A stretch of 64,000 bases of DNA from Mansonella perstans. Lineage: Eukaryota; Nematoda; Chromadorea; Rhabditida; Onchocercidae. The position numbers were made by a program, and so were the translations under genes. A model generated the notes under the pieces. It was not told where the DNA came from, did not search any database, and saw only the letters and a list, made by a program, of their open reading frames with translations. Below, piece after piece: positions 1 to 13,400 of the stretch (within the stretch, counting starts at the first letter, position 1; every line of letters begins with the position of its first letter). Where the stretch lies: contig JBAMDO010000023.1 in assembly GCA_037074765.1 (NCBI GenBank), forward strand, positions 124,001-188,000, given 5' to 3'.

Positions 1-296
1 CATTCTAGTAGCATTTGGTTGTCGGGTTAGTGAATGATACAATAATAATTGAAAGATGGCACTTTTCATCGAACTTTTTAAAAGAAACTCATATAATATA
101 GCAATATTTTAGAATTCAAAACTCGGAACAATTTATAAACTAATCAGAAAATTGATTGAAAAAGATGATTTTATCAATTAGATGTTTTTCAGAAGCATAA
201 ATCTACTGTTATGTTGATTCTCAATCTTTCGATATCAAAATAACAATAAAATTTATCATTACACTCTAAATGTTAATGTAAAATTTCAATTTTCAG

Positions 297-3200
297 TTGT
301 GTTAGCATTAATACGATATATGACATTACGAAATAGGGGAAAGATCAACGTTTTGCAGGTAAGTAGTAATTTCAATCTTTTAAAATTTATTACTCATTAA
401 CTGATCTGCAATTAACGTAAAAGCCCTTTTGCAAGAATCTATACTAATTATATGCATATATCACTGCAGTCTAATAAATTTAATGACTTTTATAGAATTA
501 CTAATTATTTTCAATATCCGATTTCTACGAAAAAAGTGCCTCTTTTAGTCTTGAACGAGCAAATGAAATGGCAATAACATAATAACAAAATCATTAGATA
601 AAGTGGACAAAATTTCACTTTTAGATTCAAGATAACAAAATTGAAATTTTGAGCTTTTAAATTAATTGCATGACATTTGCTATTTGTTGAATTACATCTG
701 AAATCTGAGATTCACTAAGTTTCTATGTCGGATTGAATAAATAAAGTTTAGTTGTTTATCACAATGTTTCGATATTGAAAAATCAGTTTTGGTTTGATTT
801 AAAAAGCGATAAGCTATATAAATACATCCTGGCATTAAATGATGGCACAAATAAAAAATTATTTCTCGGATGCAATTTATATTTCAAAATGTTAAAAAGC
901 ATATTAAGATGAAAAGTTATCCAATTAATATTAATTTTACGAATCTTACAAATGTTAATGTAATCTTGTAAAATGTATGCTTACAAAGGCTACTGTCGTT
1001 CAGATTCATGTACGACATTCATATATGGCAATTGCATTCGTTATATTTTTTATTACATTGTTGAATACACCGAATTTTCTTGCTTATAAAATTATTGAAA
1101 TGAAACTTAACAAAATGTGTAATATTACCGATATTGGCAATGGTGATGTACCTGTTTATGTACCTGGAGTTTCTGATTTAGCACTTCAATCGCAATGCTT
1201 GGTATTGATTTGAAGTTTTCTTCAAATAAATTTTACTTGAATATGATTAAGATATGATAAATTGTTAGTTGTCGTGGTAAAAAATTATATCTCCAAACCA
1301 GATCTACTGCAAAAATTTTACACGTATTAAAAATATCATCACTCTACTTTTAAACTTAAGTAAAATTTCATACTTCGAAAAAAAATGAATAAGCAAACTG
1401 TTTATGCTAAAATTCCCTCTTTCTTTAATCCTATTTTGAGTGTTCCATATCGATGTTAGCCCGACAAAATTTACCCGCAACATTATTTCTAACTTAAAAT
1501 TGTAAAACTAAACTTGAGCTGTGCATAAGTGTTCCTGACCAGAATTTGCTCTCTCTATAATAAATCACTAATTTTACAAGAGTTGCATTGTTCATTTTGA
1601 TTAAAAAAATTTCAAATTCATAGTGCTATGTCATTTTAGATATTTCGGATGGCATTCTGGATATCAGGTACGATATTCAAAATGATACCTTGCTTACTGT
1701 TATCATCTTTTGTTGAATTATTGATGAAAATTCTAACAGAAGCACGACAGAATCGACTCAAAATTTTATATCATTCAACTCGATTCTACAGTGAAAGAGA
1801 CGAAAGTACAGAAGAATATTTATCAACAACAACTAATTACTGCACTAAGTAACGGAACTTTGTCCATTTGTCGTAGCAATTTTTGGACATCTTTTTTAAT
1901 TTGTCTATATTTTTCGAACAAAATATTTTCGGTGTTGTAGATTTTTGAGCATCGATCAGACGTACGATATATCACAAAAATTTTTTGTTTTAACTCCCAA
2001 GAAATATCTTCCTTCTGTACTTTCCATTCTCCTCTCTCCCTGAAAGGGTAAAAACTTTGCATCAGATATTCCCTGATACGAAACTGTAATGGGCAGATGA
2101 TTCGGTATATCTAAAAATATATCTAAAATATTTTTAAATAAGCATATCAGCTTTGTTTTTACTTCAGGGCTAAATAATCTGGGAGTTGTTAATTTCAGAA
2201 CAAATAAGAATACGATTTATCGAGCAGATCGTACTACACGTATGTTATTGGCAATTTTATGTGTATTTTTAATTACGGAACTACCGCAAGGTATTATGAT
2301 GCTACTTTCCGGTATTCTTCCGGAAGCATTCAGACGTCATGTTTATAATAATCTTGGAGATCTGTTGGATTTATTGTCACTTTGTAACGCATTTACAACA
2401 TTTGTCATCTATTGTTCAATGAGTGAACAGTTTAGAAATGTTCGTTTTTCTTTTTCAAAATATGTAAACATATATTCATGCAATTATTAAATTATCTCCC
2501 ATTTCATCGAATTCAGATCCCTGACGACCCGAATCCTTGTTGGCCAGGTTTTCTGATGAAAACAATCTTTATTGATCAAATTTTTCATTTATTAGCTTTC
2601 TCGCTGGTCACATTTCTCGTCGTACGGATTTCTCAAGGCATTAAACGGAAAGGAAAAGTATTTTTCGGGATTCGCTTCATGTTGATATAGATAAATGACA
2701 CAAAAAAGCGTAGTTGGGTCCATTTTGCAATAATGATGGCAAATTTTTAAATAGTTTAAATATTTAAAATGATTTAATATAATAAAGCAAATAGCTGAAA
2801 AAAAAAGTAAACGTCAATGCTCAATTTGCTTCGTATTGCTTCTACTCAATAAATGTGCTAATTATTTTATTTTATTGAGAAATTTCGACAACTTTTTCTT
2901 TCTTGGACAGGAATTCAAACAAATTTTCCTGCTGCATTCACTATTCGGAAAGATAAACCGGAGCGAATTCAATGAGTTATTTGCGCGTTCATCTATTGGT
3001 ATGGCTTTCAAGAATCCTAAAGTTTCATCAAATATCTTAAAAGGGTATATTTTTAAAAATTTTTCATTGCAGACGTCCAAAAATTCATTCAATTTGTTAC
3101 TGAGAAATTTGTTTTTTTTCTGCGTCTTTTGCGTAAGTTTATTGCGTAAGTTAAGCTGCATGTTTTATTATCAGAGAGTGTATCTTATTGTAACAATTTC

Positions 3201-3452
3201 TCCACCATTAATGACTTATCAAAGAAATATTTCATAATCTAATTGTTTCTACCGTTAATTTTTAAACATCAATGCAGTTCAATCTGTAGAGATACTGGAA
3301 ACGTTCGCACCGCAGTATCAGCAATATCTGATTCACCAATGGAGAGTTCGATGTCACATCACGCTAACAATGATCCACAAGGAAAGTCAGATATGAATAT
3401 AGGAAATATGGAAAATGAAGAAGGTGCAAGCTTGCTTGATTCTAGTGCCTAA
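297..3452 (+). CDS. DMSR-type (myosuppressin receptor-related) neuropeptide GPCR, 3' part
   Basis: A rhodopsin-family peptide receptor of the plasma membrane; the N-terminus and TM1-TM2 lie left of the window. Exons: 297-358 (end of TM3 and loop 2, LALIRYMTLRNRGK), 989-1201 (TM4 and a Cys-bearing extracellular loop), 1640-1848 (TM5, FRMAFWISGTIFKMIPC), 2199-2439 or 2199-2463 (TM6-TM7, DRTTRMLLAIL, TELPQGIMMLLSG, FVIYCSMSEQFR), 2911-3044 and 3278-3452 (Ser/Asn-rich tail ending LLDSSA). Phases agree at every junction. The family call rests on the TELPQG motif in TM6, the FxxAFWxxGxxFKMxPC block in TM5 and the YCSMSEQFR end of TM7, all typical of nematode DMSR receptors; ligands in that family are FMRFamide-like peptides. 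Uncertain points: the TM5/TM6 loop may use 1790 joined to 2168 instead, and the TM7 exon has two in-phase donors. AATAAA signals lie at 3489-3499. Confidence 0.85.
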
Positions 3453-4465
3453 AAAAGAAACTTAACATCTACATATTATACTGATAGTAATAAAATAAAA
3501 CAAATTTGTTTTTCTAGTGAAAATTTTACAACTTTTAAATCAATTCAAAGAATTGAAATACTCAGAATATTTTGTTGTCATTTGTTGTCTTCTTTAATAT
3601 ATTTTAAATAAAACGAAAATAATCTATTTGAACAACAAAGTCCATGCAATTACTTTTCTCAATTTCACAACTCTCTAAATGGAGAAGGCCCTGTTAACCA
3701 GAAAAATTTTGATGAATCAAAAGAAATTTTTAAATTATTATTAGTTGTTGTTTTCACATATTACTGCAAATATCTGATATACATTTTCATCAACGATCCT
3801 TTTGTGTTAAATTTGCCAAATAAAAAACTTCCTTAAATTTAGATTTACTTAAAACCACACATTTTGCAAGTTAATTTGTTTCTTTGTCTATTTCAATCTT
3901 TTGATCAAATTCATCGTTGCCATCAAATTATTAACAATCGAATGAACATTGACTTTAGCAGTTCAAACTGCTAAAACTATTTTCTGTTCAATGAATTAAG
4001 AATGCAATGTCATAATTTCCATCCAATCACCATTTTTATCTAACTAATCAATTGCGGTTTCACTTGCATAATATTGACAAAAATACAAATTGAAATTTAA
4101 ATTCCTTCGACACTTAATAAGTTAAGCTGATGTTTGCCGATGATTTTAAATTTCAGAGAGTTTAATTTATGCTGTATAACGGATGGATACTGCAAGTCTC
4201 AGAATGCTCACCAAGAAATTGATTAAAGATAAGATAAAAAGGAAAAATTCAATTGATGTCGCAGAAATACATATTTATTTTAAATTAGATTTGCGACGAT
4301 CAAGAGAGAAAAAAATGCAAAATTGTTATAAAATTGCTATGGTTTTTGAAATGAAATTAATTTATTCAAAGTAAAGTAACACAACAAAAATTTTATAAAC
4401 GAAAGTTCGAATTTTATTTTAAAATTTTTTCTCACGTGTTTGCTTCGTTCTGCTGCTAGGAAAAC
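3453..4465. other. Convergent intergenic stretch
   Basis: The 3' ends of the receptor (+) and the small membrane protein (-) face each other here. The start holds the receptor's poly(A) signals. The right part, from about 4345, is the outer flank of the tandem duplication described separately. A 63-codon plus-strand frame at 4183-4374 is Lys/Ile-rich, without splice context or recognisable domain, and was not called. Confidence 0.6.
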
Positions 4466-4815
4466 TTAGTGATTCAATGGTTTTCCGTGAACTTGTTGCT
4501 CTTCCTTCGGCTGATGTACTTTTCGTGGTCTACAAATATTGAAAATTAAAAATTAATGTTTAACCTAGAAAAATTGTAAAGTTGAATTGTCATTTTTTTG
4601 AAATGAAATTAACTTATTCAAACAACAAAATATAATGGCAAATTTTTAAAAAAAAAAATTTATATGAAAAAGTTCGAATTGTATTTTAAAACTTTTTTCT
4701 TATTCGTTTGTATTGTTCTTCCTCTAGAAAAACTTGGTGATTCACTGGTTTTCCATGAAGATCTTGTTCGTTTTCCTTTAGGTCGTGTATTGTCCGTACT
4801 CTACAAATATTCAAC
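4345..4815. repeat. Tandem duplication carrying a terminal exon
   Basis: Two diverged direct copies, about 4345-4545 and 4598-4815. Each holds the same block on the minus strand: acceptor ATATTTGTAG, a coding segment with the shared HGKP.NH core, and an AT-rich 3' flank with a GTTCGAATT(T/G)TATTTTAAAA-like sequence on the plus strand. The outer copy has a canonical AATAAA on the minus strand near 4413-4418; the inner copy has AATACA at the matching place. The duplication therefore includes exon, flanking intron and 3' processing region. Confidence 0.8.
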
Positions 4816-7030
4816 GATATTTTAATCAGCTCAGAGACTAAAAAAAAAAATTCACCAATCAAAATCATAGTTTAATTTTCTTTTCAGGTCACAATTCAAA
4901 ATACTATTTAAATAAATTTTGATCGCAAATATTAAATTTTAAAAAGTTAAAAATTTTCGTTTTTATAATAGTCACCTTTAACTTAATTTTTTTGAAGTAA
5001 TTAATGAATTTGATTGAAATTTATGAATTAGAATATTGAAATTCATCAATGAATTTTTTTTTGGACATTGAAGAAGAAGTAATGTTCATTGTATTTGATA
5101 AAAAATTTGATACTATTACTTACTATGCTATTATATTACTTATTTGATACTATTACTTAATAAGCCATGCTAAAACTTCAATCATAATAATACCAGAACT
5201 GAATCCTCGTAATTAAATCGAATTGATTCAGCTTCATTTAAATATTTTGAGAATTTCTTCAATTTGTTTCCAGCTTCTGCTAACTTTTTATTGCTCCAAT
5301 GAAAAGTTTGCTATTACTGATAACTTGTCAATTTGCATTAAGCTAATTAAATTAACAAATAACTAACAATGGAATGTGATTTAAATTTGCTTGATGTGCA
5401 GGATGATTCGTGAATATCATTTTCATCATAAGTTCGTGCCTTCTTTGAATAATCCTGTTTTCGCTTTTGCTTCAAACGATTCCTTCGGTACATGAAATAA
5501 CAGATCACAGAGGTGGCCAAGAAGCTGATGGTACCAACTATCATTATTGATACCAATATTAGCCAAATAATTCCAAAGGTCTTCTTACCTTTCCTTCCAA
5601 CTTAAAAAAAGAAACAAATACAATGATTTTTTTAAAAAACAACAGGGAAGCTCTAAGGTTTTTATAATTGTTTAAAAATTAATATAGATTAATCAGATTT
5701 TGATTAGATTGTTTTGTACTTCTTAGTTTTTATGTGAGAACTAGTAAACAAGTAACCGTTTATTGTATAAATGTTTTCGCATTGCATAAATTTTTTAAGA
5801 ATGATCAAAAATAATGAAATATACTCTTTGTACAATCGAAAAAAAACCAAGCTTCATGTGTATTTGCTCCCTCATCGATTGTTACAGAGCATAAATCTTC
5901 AGCCTAGAATTAATTATGCTGATTCTGATAATTAGTTGGATAATTGAATTGAAGGATTTCATTACACATGAAAAAAGAAGAGATATTTTGTTCTCATATG
6001 ATGAAAATGGTCATACCAAGCAAGCATATATTTCTCTTACGTATTGTCATCATTTCAGTCAATGTCAAAGATTGTTATAGCTTATAGTTATGTACAAGTT
6101 ATAATAACGTATATAATCACAGCAACTGTTTGATAACTTCAGGATAATAACTTTACGACAATAATTTTAAAGCACACGTTTAAAATAACGTAAAGCAGAT
6201 TTTAGTGAATAACGTAAAACAGATTGCATGTAACATACCACACGTAATAAATGATCAAAATCTTTGGCATTGTTTATAATTTTGATTTTGAGATTTCCCG
6301 GTGTAACCCTAGAATTCTGAAATGCTTCAGCCAAAATTTTATCGCATTTTTTTTGCAGACTAACAATCGCTATGTAACTATTTCCGACATCATAATATGC
6401 CTGTTTTGATATGCATTTGTTTGATAACACAGGTGACACATGCTGCAATAATGCTTGATCTAATTTTCAGATTAACATACCTTTGAAAAAATTTAATGAA
6501 ATTAATTTGCAACATGGACATAATGGAATAACTAATTCTCGAGAAAATTCATTTGATTATTCAAATTATTTTTCAAGTTGGGATTAATCTGAACTATATT
6601 AATTATCATTAAGAACTATCTCTCTACTTAACGTATACCCAAATACACGAATTAATTTCACATCTATATAACCTATCATTGACATCATCATTCCTCGAAT
6701 TAAGTTAAACTATAAATTCGACAATTTCAATTTAATTTGTCACATCTGCTAATTAATTGATTAATTATTTTGAATATGCATTGTTGATGCATAGCAGTAA
6801 TTAAGAAAATAAATTTAAAATACGCATTAATTTGGAATATTTGAATAAATTAATTCCGCAACATTTTTACAATTTATTTGATCAGTTAAATTTAATTTCA
6901 CATGTCAATTTTAAATTTCATCGAACTTCAAACATATATTTCAAATTCCATAACTAACTGGGTTTCGTACACGAAATTGCGCATGAGTAGTGATAACGAT
7001 TATGCTAATGATAACAGGAAACGGCCGCAT
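4466..7030 (-). CDS. Small type I membrane protein with duplicated, alternative last exons
   Basis: Family not recognised. Model: exon 1 6959-7030 (start codon 7028-7030; signal peptide MRPFPVIISIIVITTHAQF), exon 2 6239-6442, exon 3 5825-5903, exon 4 5357-5600, then either 4686-4800 or 4466-4529 as last exon. All junctions agree in phase (0, 0, 1, 2). The mature ectodomain of about 100 residues has four Cys (two in exon 2, two in exon 3). Exon 4 encodes one membrane segment (GIIWLILVSIMIVGTISFLA then VICYFMYRR), followed by a basic and Ser-rich cytoplasmic tail. The two last exons give different C-termini: HGKPVNHQVFLEEEQ...KKF, or a shorter form ending HGKPLNH. Together this predicts a surface protein of about 220-236 residues. 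If exon 4 is read through, the frame ends at 5347-5349. The first exon is the least certain part. Confidence 0.6.
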
Positions 7031-7787
7031 GGAAATTACAGAATGAAACAATCGTCATGCTGATTGAATTTTAATAAAATTTAAACAACTGCACCACTCA
7101 AAATTATTAATAACAAACGAAATTTCTGTTTAAAAATAGCATAGTGAAGATTTTAATAAAAATTTTAAGAATTTTTTCTTTTTACATTTTTGAACAATTT
7201 TTTTGTTTTAACAATGCTTAATGTCTTTTTTTCTCTGCAATAGCTGAAGTATAAATGAAGCGTAGTTTCAAGTGCTTCTTTTTCTCTCAACTTTAAGAAA
7301 TTATTTTCAAAAATGAACATACTTGAACGTTATCAAATTCATGTTAGCATTGTGATTTATGAGTGAAATGCTTAATTGCATCAATCATAGCAAACTTAGA
7401 AATCTGATAAATATAACTGAAGCAGTAAATGGGCTTTAAAATTAATAAATGCATAAAAAATGAAAATTATGGAAAAAACTAAATTATCACATTCATCATT
7501 GAAACAGCTTAATTACCATGTAATCTGCCATTGATATTTTAGAAATAGCAATATCGAGTGCTGCAATTTTTCCACGGTATTATATCGATTACTTCGGTCT
7601 ATATTTTTTTTCTGCATATTAATTTTCTTTTTAATCGTATAAGAAACATTGAATTTTTTAAATTGAAATTGATTTTGATCGAAATGCAATGAAGAGCTAC
7701 GATATGTTGCTATTCACGTATTATTCACGTCTTGATCATTTCATGAATTATTTCACTGATAAATTTACTTACCTAATTGCTCAAATA

Positions 7788-10417
7788 TTAAATTGATAGG
7801 TTCTTCTTCTCAATCGAAAGCATTTCTGTCGTCTCAAATTGATTGATTTCGGTTTTTGAGTGTTTCATTTGAATTTCTTCTTTTTCACCTCAAAGAAATT
7901 CTCACAGTCAAAATTTTGATTGCGACATTTTTTTAATTGTAAAATCACCACTTTGTTTCCATTTAAAAAAATTCTTCTGATATGAAATTCATGAAATATA
8001 CTAAACACATGACCAATGCATGATAATAATACTCACATGTATGTATACGTATAGTTATGTTTTCTTTGGAAAGAGAATAATTACCATATAATTTTTGTAT
8101 GTGTAAAATATCGAAGTTTGTAAGCTTGGGTTTCACATATTTCCCATTTTTATCAATAGAGTGATACTGATAGATTGGTGACATTATCGAACCATTTTCC
8201 CAGGAATGTTCTAAGCCCAAAATATGTCCAATTTCATGGATTGCTGTTGGCAACAAATCTATGGCATCGTATCTACAACATTTCTATTATTTATAGATAA
8301 TTTTGTTGTAGGAAATACATTTAATTCATTTAATTTGGTTTTCCATTAAAAAAAGAAAAAAAAGTTCAGCGTGAAAAAAATGAGGTAAACCTGGAAAACC
8401 CTGTGACAATCATAGCAGCCCATCTCTCATCTGCATCAAAATGAATCACACCATATGGTAGAAGTAATGCATGTGCTAGTATTTTACCTGTCAAAAAGTT
8501 TAGCTTACTTCCTTTCAAGTATTTAATTCAATTTTTGTTTCTCGTCAAACAACAAAGCAAATGTGCTGATTGAATTGAATGATTAATTACTGTTGCTGCA
8601 AATGAAATCAGCAGTTCTGTCATCAGAGTTCATCATAATGATTAATTTTTTTTTCAAATTTAAGAAATGAATATAATTACCAGGTATGGGCAATCCCATA
8701 TAATCATTATCAGCTTCTATTTGAATAAATATAGGCTTAGTTCTGCCTAACTTACAGTAATATTAAATAATATATGCAAAATAAACGACTTAATTAAAAA
8801 ATCAGACTTTTTTAAGCATTTCGAAATTTTTATTCTGAATTTATCCTTATCAGTCATTATTTCTATTATCGAAAGATAGTATCATCAATTGCTCAAATTA
8901 CATCAATGTGAGCAAAAAATTTCCAAGAAATAGACAAAGTTATTTGCAATTTCTAATCATCGCATAGGTATTAATTGGAATTAATATAACAAGTAGGTAA
9001 AAGACTTGATCAACTCATAGGTAGTAAAAAGTTAAGAAACCTAGCGCATTAAAATTAATGCAAGAAAAAGTTGAGAAACCTGGTCCATCAAAAGAGTAGC
9101 CATCTCCGTGTTGTCCTTTCACAAAGGCGATTTTAATATTTCCATTCTTTGCGACCTCAGTGAAAGTCAATTGCGTTACCAATGACCATTCTTTGAAAGC
9201 TCTCTTCATCACGATCCGGAAATTCCTCATGAACCGGAAGTTAATTGGTAAAGAGATATATGTGTGAAACTGTTAAAATTAAATTAAAAGAAAAACGAAA
9301 CTAACCTGGAACCTCTTATAGAAGCAATGAGTAATATCATACCTAACCATTTTTCGAGATAACTGCTTAGGAACGGCTCCTATCGTATAAGTCAAATTCT
9401 TGATCTTCCATTTGTATAATCTGTAGGAATCTGAAATAATAAAATAGTTTGCAAAAAATAAAAAATAGAAATTAAAATAACAAAAAAACGAAAATAACAA
9501 AAAAATAAAAAAATAGAAATTTTACAAAAAAAGAAATCAACTTTCACCACTGAAGTATAATTACCAAAACATAATTTTTTTTCCTATGAAACATCGATTG
9601 TTATTTACTTTGCTCAGCTTTCAACGATTTAATTTATTAAATTTGAAGCTAGCTAAAGAATATCTTTACTTTTTGCATTAAAATAATTATTAATTAGTCA
9701 AAGTGCATACAGTTATATACAGAAACAAGCATACAAGCTCAAGCTTATTAGAAAGAGCTAAGATGCCAATTAACTGCATTGTTTCGGATTGTTTATAAGT
9801 CATTCATTAGAATGTCGTCAGTTTTTTTTTCAATCGATCAAATAATGATAAAAGTATTACCAACCATTTGGATTCGAGTGTTTTACAATATAATTTTCAC
9901 TAAATATTTTCTTGATGTTTTGTCGTTTCGATCCATGAAATTCACTGATTAATTTTAGTTTCCTAAAATTTTTGAAACAATCTGCGAATTCTGTTTAAAT
10001 ATAATTTGTCACCATATCTATTTTAAAGTTTTTCATTTAATCGTAGGGCAAACAGTTCAGAGGAAATTAGGCTTGAGCGAATTTAAACAATGATACTTAA
10101 TGACCTGTAATAGAGAGATGTTGGAAGAAGATATTTTAGTATTTATTAATTCAAATTTTGTCGAGAAATTTTGTAAAAAAATAATGGTAATTAATTGGAA
10201 AACATTAGTCATATGGTAAATGATGTCAACTTTATGTGGTCTAAATTACTCTTATTCCATAATATTATTAAATTAAAATAAGAGATTAACAGAGAAAAAT
10301 AATATCATCACATTTTTTTTTACAATTCAAAACAACAAAGAATAAATACTTGTAAGTTTTTGGAATGCGATTTGAAAGTTTCACATTAATTTGGCCTTTC
10401 AACTTCGACAAATAGCC
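7788..10417 (-). CDS. Matrix metalloproteinase copy A (M10), no hemopexin, damaged prodomain
   Basis: A zinc endopeptidase of the matrixin family. Exons: 10350-10417 (prodomain, GYLSKLKGQINVKL), a disrupted segment 9861-9990, then 9343-9430 (YRLYKWKIKNLTYTIG, start of the mature domain), 9080-9225 (MKRAFKEWSLVTQLTF...GYSFDGPG), 8391-8487 (AHALLLPYGVIHFDADERW), 8085-8272 (zinc site HEIGHILGLEH, Met-turn GSIMSPIY, ending IQKLYG) and 7788-7888 (short charged tail, stop 7788-7790). Junction phases from 9430 down to 8085 match those of copy B at 25.3-29.7 kb, so these are paralogues. No signal-peptide exon was found upstream of 10417. The tail exon fits in phase but is followed closely by a strong unused donor (GTAAGT, 7771-7772 on the plus axis), so the 3' end is less certain. 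It may be a matrilysin-like secreted enzyme with altered activation, or a gene at an early stage of decay. Confidence 0.72.
9861..9990 (-). pseudogene. Decayed cysteine-switch exon of metalloproteinase A
   Basis: The segment has a good acceptor (TTTAAACAG) and donor (GTAATA). In the frame set by the preceding exon it begins K-IRRLFQKF, matching KRFQKF at the same place in copy B, but then meets TAG at 9963-9965 and TGA at 9942-9944. The other two frames do not join both neighbours in phase. No Cys-Gly-x-Pro-Asp motif is present here or between 9440 and 10350. In copy B the homologous exon carries KRCGRPD. Confidence 0.65.
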
Positions 10418-13400
10418 CTGTAAATTACAAATTGTTTAAATTAGCAATAAACAAATAGAAATTTAGACAAAAAAGGGCCAAGTAATGCTTTTCCCATTGG
10501 TCACTTTATTTTGCACTTTAATCCCAGTTATTATTTGCTCCAAAATTTACCAAATGGTCAGTTTGACAAAACAAGAGGGATGATTGATTTATGGAATGAA
10601 ACAGTTTGAATATATGATAATACTTGAAAATCTCTGGCGAAAAATTTGAAAATTAGTCGCAAACTTAAATTTAAAATTTTACTACTACTAAATGAAATAG
10701 AAATAAATGAGAAGTTATACAGGACTGAAATCTCTGGAATTTTTCGATGATATTTGAAGGATAAGTATTGAAATGAAAATAACACAGAAGTTAGTCACAT
10801 TGATCAACATGCGCAATGGATTAAAATCTGAAATTCGAAAAATCACAATTTAGGTTTATGTATATCAGTAAGCTTTAATAAAAAAAACACATAAAAAAAG
10901 CAAGCAATAAAAAGTTCCTATTAAAAGCGATTGCTTGAAAATTATTTTCAAATAACAATTGCTACATATATCGTATGAAAATTTAAAACAGACCGTAAAA
11001 TTTTTCTACTTTTATGGTTAATATCACAAGTACGAATTTTCATTTGCATTTAAATGAAGCAAAAAATGAAATAGCTATAAATAAATGCGAAAATTAAAAT
11101 TTTACAAGGTGAAAAACCTAAATGCATATTATGCATTTCTTGAAACATAAAAGTTATGTAAAAATATCATAAAAATATCATTTCAAAAAATATCATTTTC
11201 GTTTTTTTTCAATTTTATGAGTTTTCAGCAAGCTTATTTTGACAGATTTTTTTTTTGAAATATCTTACAGACCTTTATTAATGGAAATCAAAAATGACTA
11301 ATTTTAGGAGAAATTTAGAGAGTGTATTTGTAAAATATATAGATCATACATCTCTACGTGCTACAGCAGTAGTTTCACAGAAGACAAAATTTTCTGGATG
11401 ATTTTAATATAATTGTGCCATACATCCTAAAATTTTAAATGTATCGTAAGATTGACTAATAAAATGATTATTTATGTGAGTTTTGTCTATCAGATGTCTA
11501 AAAATCAATAGCATATATTTCATGTAAAATCTCATGGACATCTAACAGGTTTTGTGCAAGAGATCGTGAGGACTGAGTGAAATAAGAATTTGGCACTTAG
11601 TGGAATTTTCGAATTTCTATGAAAAAATATCTTGCTATATTTATATTACTTAATATTTAATACCAAGATATATTTAAGAAATGATATTTAGATTTAAGGA
11701 ATATTTATAATCGATAAAATGTCTTATAAATGTGTTCCTAAGTAAAATTTTTTTAATTTTCAATAAATGTGTTTCTGTTTGACTGACATTTCTCAGATTT
11801 TAAATGTCGTATCACAAAAAAATCATCAAAAATTTTAATCTTTAATTTTACTTTAGGAAAAAACTGAACATACTTATTTTATTACTTTGTTCTGTTATAC
11901 AATGTTAATATGTATTTATCATCAGTTTATCACTTGTATTATCAATATCAACAACCGATTATTATCGCATAATTGTTTTATTAATTTAAAATTAACAATT
12001 TCATTTTATTTCGTTCAATCATAAGTTTATTATACAGGAATAATAATACTAAGAATATTTGCGTGCATTAAATTTATTCATAGTAAAATCAAAAATGAAT
12101 ACATCAAATCGGAATCTTTTTTTTTGCTGAAGAGAAATGGATCAGGTTATAACTTTGGATGATATGATGTAATGATAGCTATCAAGCAGTGAAATCGGCT
12201 TGAATGATCCATTACGATATCCACTACTACATATATATTAGATTGTGTAGTATATCGGTTTCTACTTACAGATAATCCAGATTTTATGTTGCTTATAACA
12301 ATATTTTTAATTTTTTTTCTGCTATTAATTTTTTAAATTTCATTTAAAGAGAAAGAATTATGACTTTCTAGTGTATCTGTGATTTTATACATGATGCCAG
12401 ATGTTACACAATGCTAAGCTGGCATTAGCCAGATGTAGTATGATGTAACCTTTATGAATTCTGATATCTCAATAACATTTCCATCAATTGGAAGTGCTAT
12501 CAATTATTGCCACATATTCTACAAAAATGATCTTTTTTTCTCAATTCCACTCGTATTTCTCGGTTTTCTGCTTCATTTTAAAACTCTTAGAGGTTTCTTG
12601 CAATAATTCTGAAAAAAGACCGATATCTCTTATTTGCATCATCCAAAGAATATTAAGGAGAAAACTGCTATGGATCTCAGAAGTCATGCGCATCCCGTCC
12701 CTCCAAATTCTCATCAAATAATTTAAAACTCTATATTTTCATCTGATTTTTATTACTTTATTTAATTTTAACCTTTAACTTTCAGCTGCATAAACTAATC
12801 TTTTGTAATTAGATTTATTTACCCTATTATGTAAAAATAACAGTCCACACCAATTACATTTATTCAGAAATATACGAATACATCTCTTCGTCACATATAC
12901 AACTTTTTTTGTAACGTGAATACGTTAATTCTTTGCAGTTACTAAAAAAAAATTGGAAACTGTTAGAATTAATATATGAACATCAATTATCTGTGAAGTT
13001 ATACGCGAATTGCAATTACTTTGTAAGACAATGTAAAAACCTGTTAATATCCTCTATAAACACATTTAGAATTGAAACAATGTAAATAACTGGATTACAT
13101 CGCAACATTCACAAAAATTAAGCAATTAATTGACTTTGAATTTATCAATTTGTGGCAGAACATAAAAAGCAATTCGAAATTGTGAAATATTTGATATTAA
13201 TGTGTTTTTATTTCTAAAAATTATTCGATCTAAATCCAGTTCTGTGCCGAAAAATGGTTAATATTCTCAGCTTCGCAATGCACAAAGCATGTTCAACAAA
13301 ATGCTCATTTTAGGAGGTTTCAAGATGATCAACTTCCCAACAAAAAGCATTTTTCAAATCTGCTTTACTATAAGGATGCTTCTTAGGAGATGAAAATTAG

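Noticed and set aside
1..296. Further receptor exon at the left edge
   Set aside because: No open segment with receptor-like sequence and splice sites was visible; the preceding exon is probably outside the window.
4183..4374. 63-codon plus-strand frame
   Set aside because: Lys/Ile-rich, overlaps the start of the tandem duplication, no domain.
8690..8760. A possible additional minus-strand exon inside metalloproteinase A
   Set aside because: The exons at 9080-9225 and 8391-8487 already join in phase and match the paralogue; nothing is missing between them.
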